64,000 nucleotides of DNA from Candidatus Megaera endosymbiont of Mesostigma viride (GCA_020410825.1 CP084576.1:558001-622000); one strand, 5' to 3'. Counted from the first letter of the stretch, positions 17,770 to 27,692 are shown. Notes: generated from the sequence alone by a model not told the origin. Made by a program: numbers and translations.

Positions 17770-18684
17770 ATGGCAAAAGAGAAATCAGATGGAATTTTAG
17801 GATCAGCCCAAACTTTAGCAAGAACTGTAGCGCGCTTAACAAAAGAAAACATCGAGCTTTATAATCAAGAAAAAGGAATTAAAAAGAAATTTCAAGCAGA
17901 AAAAGAACAGTTAAATAAAGAAATACAACAATTACCAGAATATATTGAAGTTACGCGAACTCAAAGCCTTTTATCCCAATTTAAATTCGAGTTAAACGCA
18001 GTATCCATAGCAAAAAGCGACTCAGAAAAATACGGATTAGAATATTCAAGCGGAAAAGTAGTACAATCTTCAGATTATGATAAATTCCAAACTGATACTC
18101 AACAAGCTGTTGAAGGATTGAAAGCAAACCTTTTAACCCAAGAAAATGCTTTAGATAAGAATCTAACATATCAGAGTTTAACAAATCAACTGAAGGAAAT
18201 TAGTGAGAAAATGGAGTCCGATAAAGAGGTTATAAGGATCAATGGAGAAATCATATCTGCCCGAGATAAAATCAGCAACACTCTAAAGGAACTATATAAA
18301 CTTATTGAGGATTACCCGCAAGAAAAGGATAGAATTATGAAAGAGTATGAATCTACCTTACAGCAATTTTCTGATTCAGAGAAATCATCCAGCAGCTCGT
18401 CTTATTCATCCGACTCCTCTAGTAGCTTATCTTCGTCTTATTCATCAAGCAGCTCTAGTTCTTCGGAGAGTATGATCTTTAAAACAAGCCCTTTTTCCTT
18501 ATTCACTAGCAGCTCTAGTTCTTCTGATAGTAGTACTTCCGAAACAAGTCCATCTTCTTCCTCTGAATCTCCTATGGACCTAATTTCATTGGTGTCAACT
18601 GTCAGCTCCAGTTCTACCGGTAGTGCTATTTCAGAAGAAGTTTCTAGTTTAGGAGATGTGAGTCAAGGAGGGAGTGATTCATAG
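17770..18684 (+). CDS. Unrecognised coiled-coil protein with serine-rich C-terminus
   Basis: A 304-residue soluble protein preceded by a strong GGAGG. Residues about 1-215 are charged and strongly helical, with a probable coiled coil (EKEQLNKEIQQLPEYIEV and later helices). From about residue 205 to the end the protein is dominated by serine with occasional Y, D, T and P, encoded by short imperfect repeats such as AGCAGCTCTAGTTCTTC. No signal peptide, lipobox or known domain was seen. It could be secreted, for example through the type I exporter encoded beyond the tRNA-Ala gene, but that is speculation. The gene ends before a good terminator and stands alone on its strand. Confidence 0.6.
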   Translation: MAKEKSDGILGSAQTLARTVARLTKENIELYNQEKGIKKKFQAEKEQLNKEIQQLPEYIEVTRTQSLLSQFKFELNAVSIAKSDSEKYGLEYSSGKVVQSSDYDKFQTDTQQAVEGLKANLLTQENALDKNLTYQSLTNQLKEISEKMESDKEVIRINGEIISARDKISNTLKELYKLIEDYPQEKDRIMKEYESTLQQFSDSEKSSSSSSYSSDSSSSLSSSYSSSSSSSSESMIFKTSPFSLFTSSSSSSDSSTSETSPSSSSESPMDLISLVSTVSSSSTGSAISEEVSSLGDVSQGGSDS

Positions 18685-18756
18685 ATTCTACACGAGAAAA
18701 AATATAGAAGTAGTTGTTAAAAATAAAATCATATATTTTTAGCCTCTATTATCATC

Positions 18757-18797
18757 AATCCAGGAATTCAGTTAAAACCTATTTTCCTGGATTTTTT
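18757..18797 (+). terminator. Rho-independent terminator of the Ser-rich protein gene
   Basis: A 9-base stem (AATCCAGGA at 18757-18765, TCCTGGATT at 18785-18793) with a 19-base loop is followed directly by a run of T. It lies about 70 bases after the stop codon. Confidence 0.75.
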
Positions 18798-19183
18798 AAT
18801 TCTGCATCTGCTTCTTAATTCAAAACCTATCGTTTATCTATACTGAGTTTTTGCTGCTAAATTATATACCCTACACAACTGCGTAATATTCCTTTAACAT
18901 ACTAATAAGTTCACCCAGGAAATTAGAAAATGTTAAGCTTTAAGTCCGGTACTATCAAAATAAAGTAGAGACTTGGGCATTTGATAGATTCTGTTATACC
19001 ATGACTTGTTTGTATAGCTTATATTAAGCTGGTCAAAATTTGCTTATGATTGCTCTAGCAGAAAAAAACGTTTAGATTACAATTAATTGGTACTTAGTAA
19101 TTTGATTATTAGCCTCTTCCCTCTAGTTAGAGGGTTTATTCCATTATTTCCGGTATCAAGCACTAATTAAAATAGAAAATATA
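18798..19183. other. Gene-free stretch with a small stem-loop
   Basis: No gene is supported between the terminator and tRNA-Ala. A stem CCCTCT/AGAGGG with loop AGTT lies at 19119-19134 and is followed by TTTATT on the plus strand; it is too weakly placed to assign to a gene. The rest is AT-rich intergenic sequence. Confidence 0.5.
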
Positions 19184-19259
<76 letters not shown>

Positions 19260-19391
19260 TAATTTCGGAATTTGATATTGTTGCTTCTTAAGTCAGCTAA
19301 CTTATATACTGTCATAGCCTTAGAGTCAATAAATTTTTATATAAGTTAACTTCTTATTTTTATATATTCCAGTATCAATTAGAACCATTAC

Positions 19392-20948
19392 CTATTTTTC
19401 TTTAAACCCCTTAAACATCGCATCAATAACAGGGTCAAGTAAGTATTTTAATAAAGTTCTTGTACCAGTTACAATTTGCACTTCCGCTTGCATACCAGGA
19501 TGCAATTCTATCTTCCTCGTACGGGCTACTTCGTTAAATTCATCCATATTTAGCTCTATCCGTGCCAAATAATAACCACCAGCATAACGATTATCCATTT
19601 GATTCCTCTGCTCAATAACTATATCAGGAGAAAGGGATACAACCGTACCAGTAAATAAAGGCGTAGTTCTGGATTTAAAAGCGCTAAAACGTATTTTAGA
19701 CTTAAGCCCTACCCTAATTGAATCAATATTTTTAGGTTCTATTTTTGCTTCAATAATTAAATGATCGCCACTTGGAGAAATATCCATAATAGTTTGTCCA
19801 CTTGGAATCACACTACCAACAGTATGGTAATTGATATTATTGACCACGCCATCTACTGGGGATTTTAGCACAGCACGTTCTAGCATATCACTAAGAGCAT
19901 AAAATCTCTCTTTCTTATCTGATACATTAATCTGTACATCCTTTAATTCACTCAAAGTGTGAGCTACAAATTTGCTATCTAAATTAAGGAACTCAATTTC
20001 GGTTCTTGTAATTTCTTGTTCTGATCTGGCAATTTCACTATCAGCCATAGCAATTTCACTAAGCGCAGAAGCTTCTTTTGCTTCCAATTCAAGTAAAGCT
20101 GCCTTCTGGGCGAAACCTTTATCACTCAATTTTTTTGTTGCTCCTACCCGGTCTTTTATAAACTCCAGCGTTTTTATCAAGGAAACTTTTTTTGCTTCTA
20201 AGCCTTCAATTTGTTTTTGGGATTGTTTAATTTTTTGCTTTAAAGAATCTTGTTCAGCTCTCTTAAGATCTTTCTGAGAATTGAATAAATTATTTTGCGT
20301 TTCAATAATTTTTGCTACTTCCGGAATTGCTTTATCTTTGGTTAAAAATTCAGGATATTCTATAATATCTTGGTCATTAATCTCTGCAAGTAATCTGGTT
20401 TCAAATCCTAAGAAACTTCGGTATTGATGTAATACAATTTCATATTCAGATTTGATTTTAGTTGAATCAAACTCTAGCAGCGGATCTCCTTCTTTTACAT
20501 GATCTCCTACCTTCACATAAATAGCTTTTATTATCCCCCCTTCTTGATGATTTAAGCTTTTACGTTGAGTATTACTAATAACTGTTCCAGAAGCAACAGC
20601 AGCACTATCAAGAGGAGCGATTGCAGACCATATTAAGCCAAAAACTACAAAAATAATTGTTACGTAAGTTCCAAACATAATAGGTGACTTAGCACTCTCA
20701 ATCACATCATTTGAATTAGCAGTCTGGCGATTAATAATAAAATTAGTAAATTGATCAATAAACCTTACGCCAGATTGCATAGATTGAAGAATCCCTACAA
20801 AAACATTTCTTAGAGATAATTTTCGCTTTTTTTCAGATTGCGCTAATGCTCCTGCTCCCATTGCACCCGGAGGCAACATGCCATTTTTAGCCATTAATTG
20901 CTGAAGCTGTTTAAGCTTCTCGGGATCTAGTTTTTTATTATCTGACAT
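19392..20948 (-). CDS. Type I secretion membrane fusion protein (HlyD/PrtE family)
   Basis: A 518-residue periplasmic adaptor that links an inner-membrane ABC exporter to an outer-membrane channel. There is a cytoplasmic N-terminal extension of about 85 residues, one membrane segment (about 90-110, FGTYVTIIFVVFGLIWSAI), a split barrel-sandwich lipoyl region (GGIIKAIYVKVGDHVKEGDPLLEFDS and later SPVDGVVNNINYHTVG), long central coiled coils (about 200-340) and a C-terminal beta-barrel region. It is encoded 17 bases after the ABC exporter and is surely its partner. No TolC gene is present here. The exported substrate is unknown. Confidence 0.93.
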   Translation of the reverse strand: MSDNKKLDPEKLKQLQQLMAKNGMLPPGAMGAGALAQSEKKRKLSLRNVFVGILQSMQSGVRFIDQFTNFIINRQTANSNDVIESAKSPIMFGTYVTIIFVVFGLIWSAIAPLDSAAVASGTVISNTQRKSLNHQEGGIIKAIYVKVGDHVKEGDPLLEFDSTKIKSEYEIVLHQYRSFLGFETRLLAEINDQDIIEYPEFLTKDKAIPEVAKIIETQNNLFNSQKDLKRAEQDSLKQKIKQSQKQIEGLEAKKVSLIKTLEFIKDRVGATKKLSDKGFAQKAALLELEAKEASALSEIAMADSEIARSEQEITRTEIEFLNLDSKFVAHTLSELKDVQINVSDKKERFYALSDMLERAVLKSPVDGVVNNINYHTVGSVIPSGQTIMDISPSGDHLIIEAKIEPKNIDSIRVGLKSKIRFSAFKSRTTPLFTGTVVSLSPDIVIEQRNQMDNRYAGGYYLARIELNMDEFNEVARTRKIELHPGMQAEVQIVTGTRTLLKYLLDPVIDAMFKGFKEK

Positions 20949-20965
20949 AACCGAAAATATATTTA

Positions 20966-22735
20966 TTACTGTTCATTAATATGAATCATACCATTTTGAA
21001 GCATTTTTATCCGCCCTTGAACTTCTTCTTTTGAACCAAAACTTGCTACAGCTCCATCTTGTAAAACCATTATCTTATCTACTTCCGACAATACAGACGG
21101 CCGGTGTGAAATAACGATGACACCTATTCCTTTCTTTTTTGCTTCTCTGAGCGCCGTTGAAAGAGCAAGTTCTCCAGCCTCATCCAAATTAGCATTAGGT
21201 TCATCGAGAACCACAAGCTTCGGATTACCATAAAAAGCCCTGGCTAACCCTATCCTTTGCCGCTGGCCGCCAGATAGATTTGAGCCAGCATTACCTATAT
21301 CTGTATCATACCCCTCCGGAAAGCGCAGTATTATTTCATGAGCACCACACATTTTTGCCGTCTCAATTACTTTCTCCGGTGATACTTCTTCTGCCATCCT
21401 TGCTATATTTTCTTTGATAGTACCGCTAAAAAGCTCAATCCCTTGGGGCAAATAACCGACATGCTCGCCAAAATTTTGCCTATTCCAAGTGTATACATCC
21501 CCTCCGTCAAGCCTTACTGAACCCGTAGAAGCATTCCAAACACCTACAATTATTTTTGCAAGAGTAGACTTGCCGGCAGCACTAGCACCAATAATAGCTA
21601 ATATCTCACCAGGTTGCAGAGAAAAAGACACTCCTTTTAAAATATACCTTGGTACTAAAGACTGAGGAGTTCCAGGCTTAGTCGGTATAACATAAAAAAT
21701 ATTTTCTACTGTCAAATGACCTTCCACCTGTGGTATCGGCATGGCCTGGTCTCTTTCCTGATAGTTATTAAAAGATTCGTTAATTGTTTTATAAGACTTA
21801 ATAGCACTGCTAATAGTTTTCCACATAACAATAGAGTTATCAAAAGGGGCTAAAGCTTTCCCTACTATAATAGAACTGGCAATCATACCGCCGGTAGTCA
21901 TATCTTGACCACCCGTTTTTACCACAACATAAGCACCGGTACCGGTAACAGCCATCGTCATAATATTTCGAATAAATCTGGAAAAATTAGAGATTATACC
22001 GTTTCTATAACTGGCTACAGATTGCTTAGCAAGAGAGGCTTCATTAAATTTTGCCCAATTCTTGGTAACATTTTTAATCATACCCATTGCCTCTACCGCT
22101 TCAGCATTTCTATTTGCAACATCGGCCTGGGTCATACCTTTGATTGAAAATTCAGTAGCTTCGCCAAGGGTTTTATTGGTAGCTACCGCATTAAAAAATG
22201 CAAAAGCAACAATAATTACTGCTCCTGCAATTGTAATCCACCCAATATAGGGATGAATCAAGAAAATTATTACAATATATACTATACTCCAAGGAGCATC
22301 AAAAACAGTATTAATCCCTGTACTGGTTAGAAAAGTCTTTAAGGTCTGAAAGTCCCGGAGCAGTTGGCTGGAAGCCGGATTAACTTTAGTAGCCGATGCA
22401 GAAATTGAGTGGCTAAAAATAATTGGAGATAAAGTATTATCAAGCCATTCTCCAACTTTTATTAAAGTAAAAGACCGAGCTATCTGTAAGAGACCATGCA
22501 CAAAATATATCGATCCAATAATCAAAGAGAGCAATAATAAAGTATCTAAATTACCGCTTCCTATAACTCTGTCTAGTACTTGTAAGGAATATAAAGGAGT
22601 CACTAACATTAACAAGTTGATTATAAAAGCAAACACAAACGTAATTTTAAAAGCTGCCTCACATTTATCTAAAGCAATTTTCAGTGGATTATCCTTTTTC
22701 TTGGCCTCTTTCTGATTCATAATATTAATGACCAT
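20966..22735 (-). CDS. Type I secretion ABC transporter, permease/ATPase (PrtD/AprD family)
   Basis: A 589-residue half-transporter that powers protein export through a type I system. The transmembrane domain spans about 28-310, without the peptidase-like N-terminal domain of HlyB, as in the PrtD group. The ATPase domain has Walker A GASAAGKST (383-391), signature LSGGQ (487-491), Walker B LVVLDE (507-512) and the H-loop in ISHRPS. Translation may start at M1 or M6. It is the first gene of a two-gene operon with the HlyD-type adaptor. Rickettsiales commonly use such systems to export repeat-containing effectors. Confidence 0.93.
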   Translation of the reverse strand: MVINIMNQKEAKKKDNPLKIALDKCEAAFKITFVFAFIINLLMLVTPLYSLQVLDRVIGSGNLDTLLLLSLIIGSIYFVHGLLQIARSFTLIKVGEWLDNTLSPIIFSHSISASATKVNPASSQLLRDFQTLKTFLTSTGINTVFDAPWSIVYIVIIFLIHPYIGWITIAGAVIIVAFAFFNAVATNKTLGEATEFSIKGMTQADVANRNAEAVEAMGMIKNVTKNWAKFNEASLAKQSVASYRNGIISNFSRFIRNIMTMAVTGTGAYVVVKTGGQDMTTGGMIASSIIVGKALAPFDNSIVMWKTISSAIKSYKTINESFNNYQERDQAMPIPQVEGHLTVENIFYVIPTKPGTPQSLVPRYILKGVSFSLQPGEILAIIGASAAGKSTLAKIIVGVWNASTGSVRLDGGDVYTWNRQNFGEHVGYLPQGIELFSGTIKENIARMAEEVSPEKVIETAKMCGAHEIILRFPEGYDTDIGNAGSNLSGGQRQRIGLARAFYGNPKLVVLDEPNANLDEAGELALSTALREAKKKGIGVIVISHRPSVLSEVDKIMVLQDGAVASFGSKEEVQGRIKMLQNGMIHINEQ

Positions 22736-22771
22736 ATTTTTAGATGGGTATTATACATAATTTATTAAATA

Positions 22772-23719
22772 TTAGCTAGTTTTTATTAACACTTTTCCCT
22801 TATAATACTTAATAAATTTTACAAATTCCTTTTGTTTTAATCTTGTCAAAATTTCTGTATTTTCTGAAAGGCAAAGAACAACAAAGGCAAAATTCATATA
22901 AGGAATAAAATTGCTTCCGGTGGAGAATTTCACGTGCAATTTACAATCTTCATTAAAAAGTATTCTTTTTGATAAAGATTTAGAGCTTAAATTGCTCATT
23001 TGCAATAGGTTGTTATATTCTAATATTAATGGGTAATTAGCGATAAAATTATCTAGAAACATTTGCCCGTCGTTATTATTGCATACCAAAATCAACTTAA
23101 GGTTTTGTTCTTTGTCTTTGTTAAAAAGTACCCTGTAGCCATAGTCTGCGGCTATATTATTTATAACAAATCTTGTAAGGATAAAATTATCAGCTAAATC
23201 TATAATATTCTCCCCCTTAAATCCTATTATACACTCACCTTTTTTATTTCCAGGCCTATGGATAGTGGTTTTAATATCAATTTTTTCTAGTGTTTCAAGG
23301 ATATCACTACGTAAATTGCTATAGCAATCAAATGGATCTACCTTCCACACCTCACTTTCTTCTCCCGAAGGTTCTACCCAGAATTTTATTTCAGCTTCAA
23401 ATGTTGCTACCATATTAGGAAGAAAATCACAGATAAGTTTGCTAGCATACTTTCTAATGTTTAAGTCTTCTGCTAGATTAACGCACAAAAAACTAGTAGT
23501 AGGCAAAGACCGAAATGGATCACAAAATCCCTTAGAATCAATCGGTAGTAAACATATATTTTTACTTAGCTCAAACCCGTGATTATGGGGGTCAGTTAAG
23601 ACATTTTTAGTAGCACTATCAACCTGATTTAAATTACCCTGGGAATCTAGATATTTGAGCGAAACAAATAAAGATTCATTTTTTTTGACAAAAGTTAAAT
23701 TTTCATTTGTTAAATACAT
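22772..23719 (-). CDS. Truncated glutamine-synthetase-like protein
   Basis: A 315-residue protein, well short of GlnA (about 470). Residues about 45-100 follow the GS beta-grasp and linker (GFELSKNICLLPIDSKGFCDPFRSLPTTSFLCV), and residues about 104-200 follow the start of the catalytic domain (ATFEAEIKFWVEP, then HRPGNKKGECIIGF, then ADNFILTRFVINNIAADYG). Where GS has an E-x-E metal pair in the first catalytic strand, this protein has E110-I-K112. The C-terminal ATP-binding and adenylylation parts are missing. Catalysis is therefore unlikely; it may be a degenerate or regulatory remnant. It lies between the type I exporter and asd with no clear operon link. Confidence 0.6.
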   Translation of the reverse strand: MYLTNENLTFVKKNESLFVSLKYLDSQGNLNQVDSATKNVLTDPHNHGFELSKNICLLPIDSKGFCDPFRSLPTTSFLCVNLAEDLNIRKYASKLICDFLPNMVATFEAEIKFWVEPSGEESEVWKVDPFDCYSNLRSDILETLEKIDIKTTIHRPGNKKGECIIGFKGENIIDLADNFILTRFVINNIAADYGYRVLFNKDKEQNLKLILVCNNNDGQMFLDNFIANYPLILEYNNLLQMSNLSSKSLSKRILFNEDCKLHVKFSTGSNFIPYMNFAFVVLCLSENTEILTRLKQKEFVKFIKYYKGKVLIKTS

Positions 23720-23761
23720 TTACAATCCCTTGTATTTTAATTTTATTGTTTTCATACAACT

Positions 23762-24763
23762 TTAAATTAATTCTTCAGCTATTTGGACTGCATTTAGCGC
23801 AGCACCTTTACGTAAATTATCAGTAGTTACCCACATATTAATAGTGTTGTTACAAGAATTGTCATCTCTTATTCTAGAGATATATACTCCATCTTCTTCT
23901 ACAACGTCAACAGGAGTTGCATATTTTATTTCATTATTACAACTATAAGTGATAATTCCGTCTAACTCCGAAAGAATCTCCTCTGCCTCTTTTGCGTTTA
24001 TTTTATTTTCAAATTCTACATTAACTGACATGGAATGGGAAACAAAAACAGGAACTCGCACACATGTGACACTGACCTTAATATCCCTGCCGATAATTTT
24101 TTTTAGCTCCTGCTCTATTTTATACTCTTCGTCAGTAATTCCATTTTCATGAAAATCGCCGATATGGGGAAATAAATTAAATGCAATTTGTGTCGGAAAG
24201 ACTTTTGGTGGTATATTCTCAAAAATAAATTTGGCTTTGGTTTGGAGATATAGCTCATCCATAGCTTCTTTCCCAGCTCCAGAAACTGATTGGTAAGTGG
24301 AAATTACTACTCGTTTTATTTTTGCCGCATTATCTAGGGGCTTTAAAGCTACCGCAAGAGGTATGGAACAACAATTAGGATTGGATATAATACCACCAGA
24401 TTTAAAATTTTTTAAGACAGAAATATTTGCCTCAGGAACAACTAGCGGTACATCATCCTCCAGCCTAAAGAGAGAGGATTTGTCAATGACCGTACATCCT
24501 TTACTTGCGGCTGTTTTCGCATATTGCTTTGATACTTTTGAACCTGCACAGAAAAAAGCAAAATCAATATCAGAAAAATCAAGATCCGTTATTTGGCATA
24601 CCTTAATAGTGCTATCACCAAAACTTACCGATTTCCCTACCGAATCGGCAGAGGCTGCTGCAAAAATTTTGTTTACAGGAAAGTTTCTTTGACTAAGCGA
24701 ATTAAGTAACTCTCGTCCGACATTACCTGTTGCACCTATTACAGCTACATTATATTTTTTCAT
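23762..24763 (-). CDS. asd: Aspartate-semialdehyde dehydrogenase
   Basis: A 333-residue NADPH-dependent enzyme that converts aspartyl phosphate to aspartate semialdehyde, feeding diaminopimelate for peptidoglycan. The Rossmann motif GATGNVGRE is at 10-18, and the catalytic cysteine is C131 in SNPNCCS. The second family region [17 protein letters not shown] follows at about 155-171. Length is normal. In reduced Rickettsiales genomes it is kept mainly for cell-wall DAP synthesis. The gene ends 43 bases from the GS-like gene and starts 18 bases after the HIT gene. Confidence 0.97.
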   Translation of the reverse strand: MKKYNVAVIGATGNVGRELLNSLSQRNFPVNKIFAAASADSVGKSVSFGDSTIKVCQITDLDFSDIDFAFFCAGSKVSKQYAKTAASKGCTVIDKSSLFRLEDDVPLVVPEANISVLKNFKSGGIISNPNCCSIPLAVALKPLDNAAKIKRVVISTYQSVSGAGKEAMDELYLQTKAKFIFENIPPKVFPTQIAFNLFPHIGDFHENGITDEEYKIEQELKKIIGRDIKVSVTCVRVPVFVSHSMSVNVEFENKINAKEAEEILSELDGIITYSCNNEIKYATPVDVVEEDGVYISRIRDDNSCNNTINMWVTTDNLRKGAALNAVQIAEELI

Positions 24764-24780
24764 TTTTTATTATATTCATT

Positions 24781-25125
24781 TTAAATTAATTTACTAAAGC
24801 TTGCCCCAGCAATAATATGAGTATGAAAATGGAAAACAGTTTGTCCTGAAGATGAGCCATTATTGCTAACAATGCGATATTCTTCTGCTCCTTGAGACTT
24901 AGCTATATCTGATATTTTTCTGAAATAATGGGTTAATTCTTCTGGCCTGGCTTTTTGACTAAACTCATCAAAATTTCTATATCCACCTTTTGGGATAACT
25001 AGGATATGGATAGGAGCAACAGGATTTATATCATTTATAGCGATAATATATTCATCTTCATAAACCTTAGAAGATGATATTTCACCTCTGATTATTTTAG
25101 CAAAAATATTATTCGTATCGTACAT
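24781..25125 (-). CDS. HIT family nucleotide hydrolase (HinT-like)
   Basis: A 114-residue histidine-triad protein that cleaves nucleoside phosphoramidates or related adenylates. The triad H99-F-H101-T-H103 is intact in QTVFHFHTHIIAG, and the N-terminus (NIFAKIIRGEISSSKVYEDE) is typical of HinT. Length fits the family. It lies upstream of asd with a gap of 17 bases and downstream of the DUF2628 gene, suggesting co-transcription. Confidence 0.95.
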   Translation of the reverse strand: MYDTNNIFAKIIRGEISSSKVYEDEYIIAINDINPVAPIHILVIPKGGYRNFDEFSQKARPEELTHYFRKISDIAKSQGAEEYRIVSNNGSSSGQTVFHFHTHIIAGASFSKLI

Positions 25126-25153
25126 ATGATATTTATTATATTTTTATTCAAAA

Positions 25154-25516
25154 TTAGATATTAGTTCGTGTCATATACTTTAGCTCAGCTTCTTCTTCAG
25201 AATTAGCAAGTATTATATCATCTAGCTGCATGCCACGTTTCCTTGCATAAAATTCTCTAGTTTCTGTGGCAAAAAACCCAAAGATGAAAAACTGAACAAT
25301 ATATTTTAAATTCCCTATTAGTGAAACAACTTCTGTTTCACTAAAGGAAATTACGATAAAATTAGCTACCATAACTAAAATGACAACTAACCACATTCTA
25401 TGGTATATTGCCCAAAACAGGTTAAAAACACTAGCAACAGGTGAAAATCCTTGTTTAATTATTACCGGATCGGAATTTTTACCTACGTCGCCAGCATATA
25501 TGGAATATAAATTCAT
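25154..25516 (-). CDS. DUF2628 membrane protein
   Basis: A 120-residue protein with the DUF2628 pattern: a short N-terminal soluble part followed by FSPVASVFNLFWAIYHRMWLVV, which starts a hydrophobic region with two or three membrane segments (about 40-100), and a polar C-terminus. The family is widespread in alphaproteobacteria, but its role is not known. It is divergent from hslV, with the heat-shock-type promoter of hslVU between them. Confidence 0.8.
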   Translation of the reverse strand: MNLYSIYAGDVGKNSDPVIIKQGFSPVASVFNLFWAIYHRMWLVVILVMVANFIVISFSETEVVSLIGNLKYIVQFFIFGFFATETREFYARKRGMQLDDIILANSEEEAELKYMTRTNI

Positions 25517-25524
25517 TCGTTACA

Positions 25525-25553
25525 CTTGCAAAATTCACCCTTGATAATTATCT
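25525..25553 (+). promoter_or_regulatory. Candidate RpoH (heat-shock) promoter of hslVU
   Basis: CTTG (25525-25528), 18 bases, then ATTATCT (25547-25553) matches the alphaproteobacterial heat-shock consensus CTTG-N17/18-CYTATNT at all but one position. It lies 43 bases upstream of the hslV start codon, in agreement with heat-shock control of HslUV in other bacteria. Confidence 0.6.
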
Positions 25554-25596
25554 ACTAAATTGATAGTTTGTACAAGGTTTATAAAGAAAAATTTTT

Positions 25597-26157
25597 ATGT
25601 CAGATAATTTAAATAATAATACGGGGTTAAGAGGGACTACCATACTTTGCCTAAAAAAAGGTAACGAGATCGTAATAGCTGCTGACGGTCAGGTTTCTCT
25701 TGGTAACATGGTTATGAAATCCACAGCCCGAAAACTTCGTACTCTGTGTAATAACAAAATAGTGGCAGGTTTTGCTGGTTCTACCGCTGATGCTTTTACG
25801 CTTTTCGAACGTTTAGAAACAAAATTGGAAAAACATTCCAACCAGCTTGTTAGAAGCGCTGTTGAACTTGCTAAAGACTGGCGTACGGACAAATACCTCC
25901 GGCGTCTTGAAGCAATGTTAATAGTTGCGGATAAAAATAATATTCTTATAGTTTCAGGTAACGGAGATGTAATAGAACCAGAAAACAATATTGCAGCTAT
26001 CGGCTCTGGTGGATTCTTTGCTCTATCTGCCGCTAGAGCTTTGATGTCTATAGACACTCCCTTATCTGCCGAAGAAATTGCTTTAAAATCAATGCATATA
26101 GCAGCAGATATATGCGTAATGTCTAATCATAATATAATCATTGAGAAAGTAATATGA
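25597..26157 (+). CDS. hslV: ATP-dependent protease subunit HslV
   Basis: A 186-residue peptidase subunit of the two-ring HslUV protease. The propeptide is residues 1-13; the catalytic N-terminal threonine after processing is T14 in [10 protein letters not shown], followed by [14 protein letters not shown] and [17 protein letters not shown], all typical. It is translationally coupled to hslU by a 4-base ATGA overlap and has a heat-shock-type promoter in front. Its ring assembles with HslU in the cytoplasm to remove damaged proteins. Confidence 0.97.
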   Translation: MSDNLNNNTGLRGTTILCLKKGNEIVIAADGQVSLGNMVMKSTARKLRTLCNNKIVAGFAGSTADAFTLFERLETKLEKHSNQLVRSAVELAKDWRTDKYLRRLEAMLIVADKNNILIVSGNGDVIEPENNIAAIGSGGFFALSAARALMSIDTPLSAEEIALKSMHIAADICVMSNHNIIIEKVI

Positions 26158-27485
26158 GTTCAAAAAAAAATATGGGCCTGACTCCAGCAGAAATAGTTGC
26201 CGAACTAGATAGGTTTATCGTAGGTCAGCACGCTGCTAAAAAAGCTGTAGCTGTTGCACTTAGAAATAGATACAGAAGAATCCATGTAGATGAACCAATG
26301 CGAAGCGAAATATCGCCTAAAAATATTCTAATGATCGGCTCTACTGGAGTAGGTAAAACCGAAATAGCCAGAAGGCTTGCACGATTAGCTGATTCACCTT
26401 TTATCAAAGTAGAGGCAACAAAATTTACCGAAGTAGGTTATGTGGGGCGTGATGTTGAATCGATAATTAGGGATTTAGCTGAAATTGCTGTTAGCTCATA
26501 TAAAGCTAAAGCCAAAGCCGAAGTTGAAAAAAACGCCCAGCTGCAGGCAGTAGAAAGAATTCTTGACGCAGTAGTTGGTAAAACCGCTTCTCCTGAAACT
26601 AGAGAGAAATTTCGAGCAAAAATTTTATCGGGAGAACTTAATAACTCTGAAATAGAAATTGGCGTAAACTACACCCCCTCGCCTATGGGGGGAGGAAGTT
26701 TTGAAATCCCAGGTATGCCAGGAGCTGCCATGGGGGTTCTAAATATTAGCGATATGATCGGTAAAGCTTTTGGCGGTGAAAAAACTAAATTAAAAAAACT
26801 AACCGTTCAAGAAGCCTTACAAGTCATTACTTCTGAAGAATCAGAAAAAATGGTAGATCAGGAAAAAATAGTATCAGCTGCATTAAAAGCAGTTGAAAAC
26901 GACGGAATAGTTTTCCTTGATGAAATAGATAAAATAACTTCACGATCAGAAGGAAAAGGCGGAGAAGTTAGCAGAGAAGGCGTACAACGAGATTTGCTTC
27001 CTCTAATCGAAGGAACAAATGTGGTAACAAAATACGGTACTATTAAAACAGACCATATTTTATTTATAGCCTCAGGAGCTTTTCATTTGTCAAAACCTTC
27101 CGACCTTTTACCAGAGTTACAAGGTAGGCTTCCTATTAGGGTAGAGATGACTTCTTTAACCAAAGAAGATCTAATTAAAATATTAGTTGAACCTGAAGCC
27201 AGCCTTATAAAGCAATATACAGCTTTAATTGCTACTGAAAAAGTGAATCTTACCTTTTCTAAAGAGGCAATTGAAGAGATAGCACATCACGCTTCAAACT
27301 TTAACATTGAAATTGAAGATATAGGTGCTAGAAGACTTCATACTATATTAGAGCATCTACTTGAAGATATTAGTTTTAGAGCAAGTGATATGAAAGAAAA
27401 GAAGATTCTAATTGATAGAGAATTTGTTAATAAAGGACTAGAAGGGTTGATTAAAAATAGAGATTTGGCAAAATTTATATTATAG
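26154..27485 (+). CDS. hslU: ATP-dependent protease ATPase subunit HslU
   Basis: A 443-residue AAA+ unfoldase that feeds substrates to HslV. Walker A GSTGVGKT is at 62-69, Walker [11 protein letters not shown] about residues 251-260, the pore motif GYVGRDVES about 91-99, and sensor 2 region [14 protein letters not shown] near 395-408. The variable I domain (about 110-230) is a little short and includes glycine- and proline-rich [19 protein letters not shown]. The C-terminus RDLAKFIL matches the tail that docks into HslV. Confidence 0.97.
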   Translation: MSSKKNMGLTPAEIVAELDRFIVGQHAAKKAVAVALRNRYRRIHVDEPMRSEISPKNILMIGSTGVGKTEIARRLARLADSPFIKVEATKFTEVGYVGRDVESIIRDLAEIAVSSYKAKAKAEVEKNAQLQAVERILDAVVGKTASPETREKFRAKILSGELNNSEIEIGVNYTPSPMGGGSFEIPGMPGAAMGVLNISDMIGKAFGGEKTKLKKLTVQEALQVITSEESEKMVDQEKIVSAALKAVENDGIVFLDEIDKITSRSEGKGGEVSREGVQRDLLPLIEGTNVVTKYGTIKTDHILFIASGAFHLSKPSDLLPELQGRLPIRVEMTSLTKEDLIKILVEPEASLIKQYTALIATEKVNLTFSKEAIEEIAHHASNFNIEIEDIGARRLHTILEHLLEDISFRASDMKEKKILIDREFVNKGLEGLIKNRDLAKFIL

Positions 27486-27490
27486 TATTT

Positions 27491-27520
27491 TATAGTTTAC
27501 ACTTGTTAAACTATATGATT
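27491..27520 (+). terminator. Probable terminator of hslVU
   Basis: A 9-base stem (TATAGTTTA at 27491-27499, TAAACTATA at 27507-27515) with a 7-base loop lies just after the hslU stop and is followed by TGATTTTT. The stem is all but one A/T-rich, so strength is modest. Confidence 0.5.
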
Positions 27521-27692
27521 TTTGCATATAAAGTCCACTTTTCCTAAAAGCGTGCTTACTATAAAGCCAAGGCTTGATTCAAATTATTGAAGTGATTTTT
27601 ATTACAACATACGTTCCAAAGAATTAAAAAATTAAAAGCAGCTGCTGAAGCAATTTATTTTAGTTAGAGTTAACAATCAAAATTAAAAAATT

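Noticed and set aside
19119..19134. Stem-loop as the tRNA-Ala terminator
   Set aside because: Read in the direction of tRNA-Ala transcription it is not followed by a T tract.
24297..24692. Plus-strand open frame of 131 codons opposite asd
   Set aside because: It is antisense to a clearly conserved gene, and its composition is the shadow of that gene's codon pattern.
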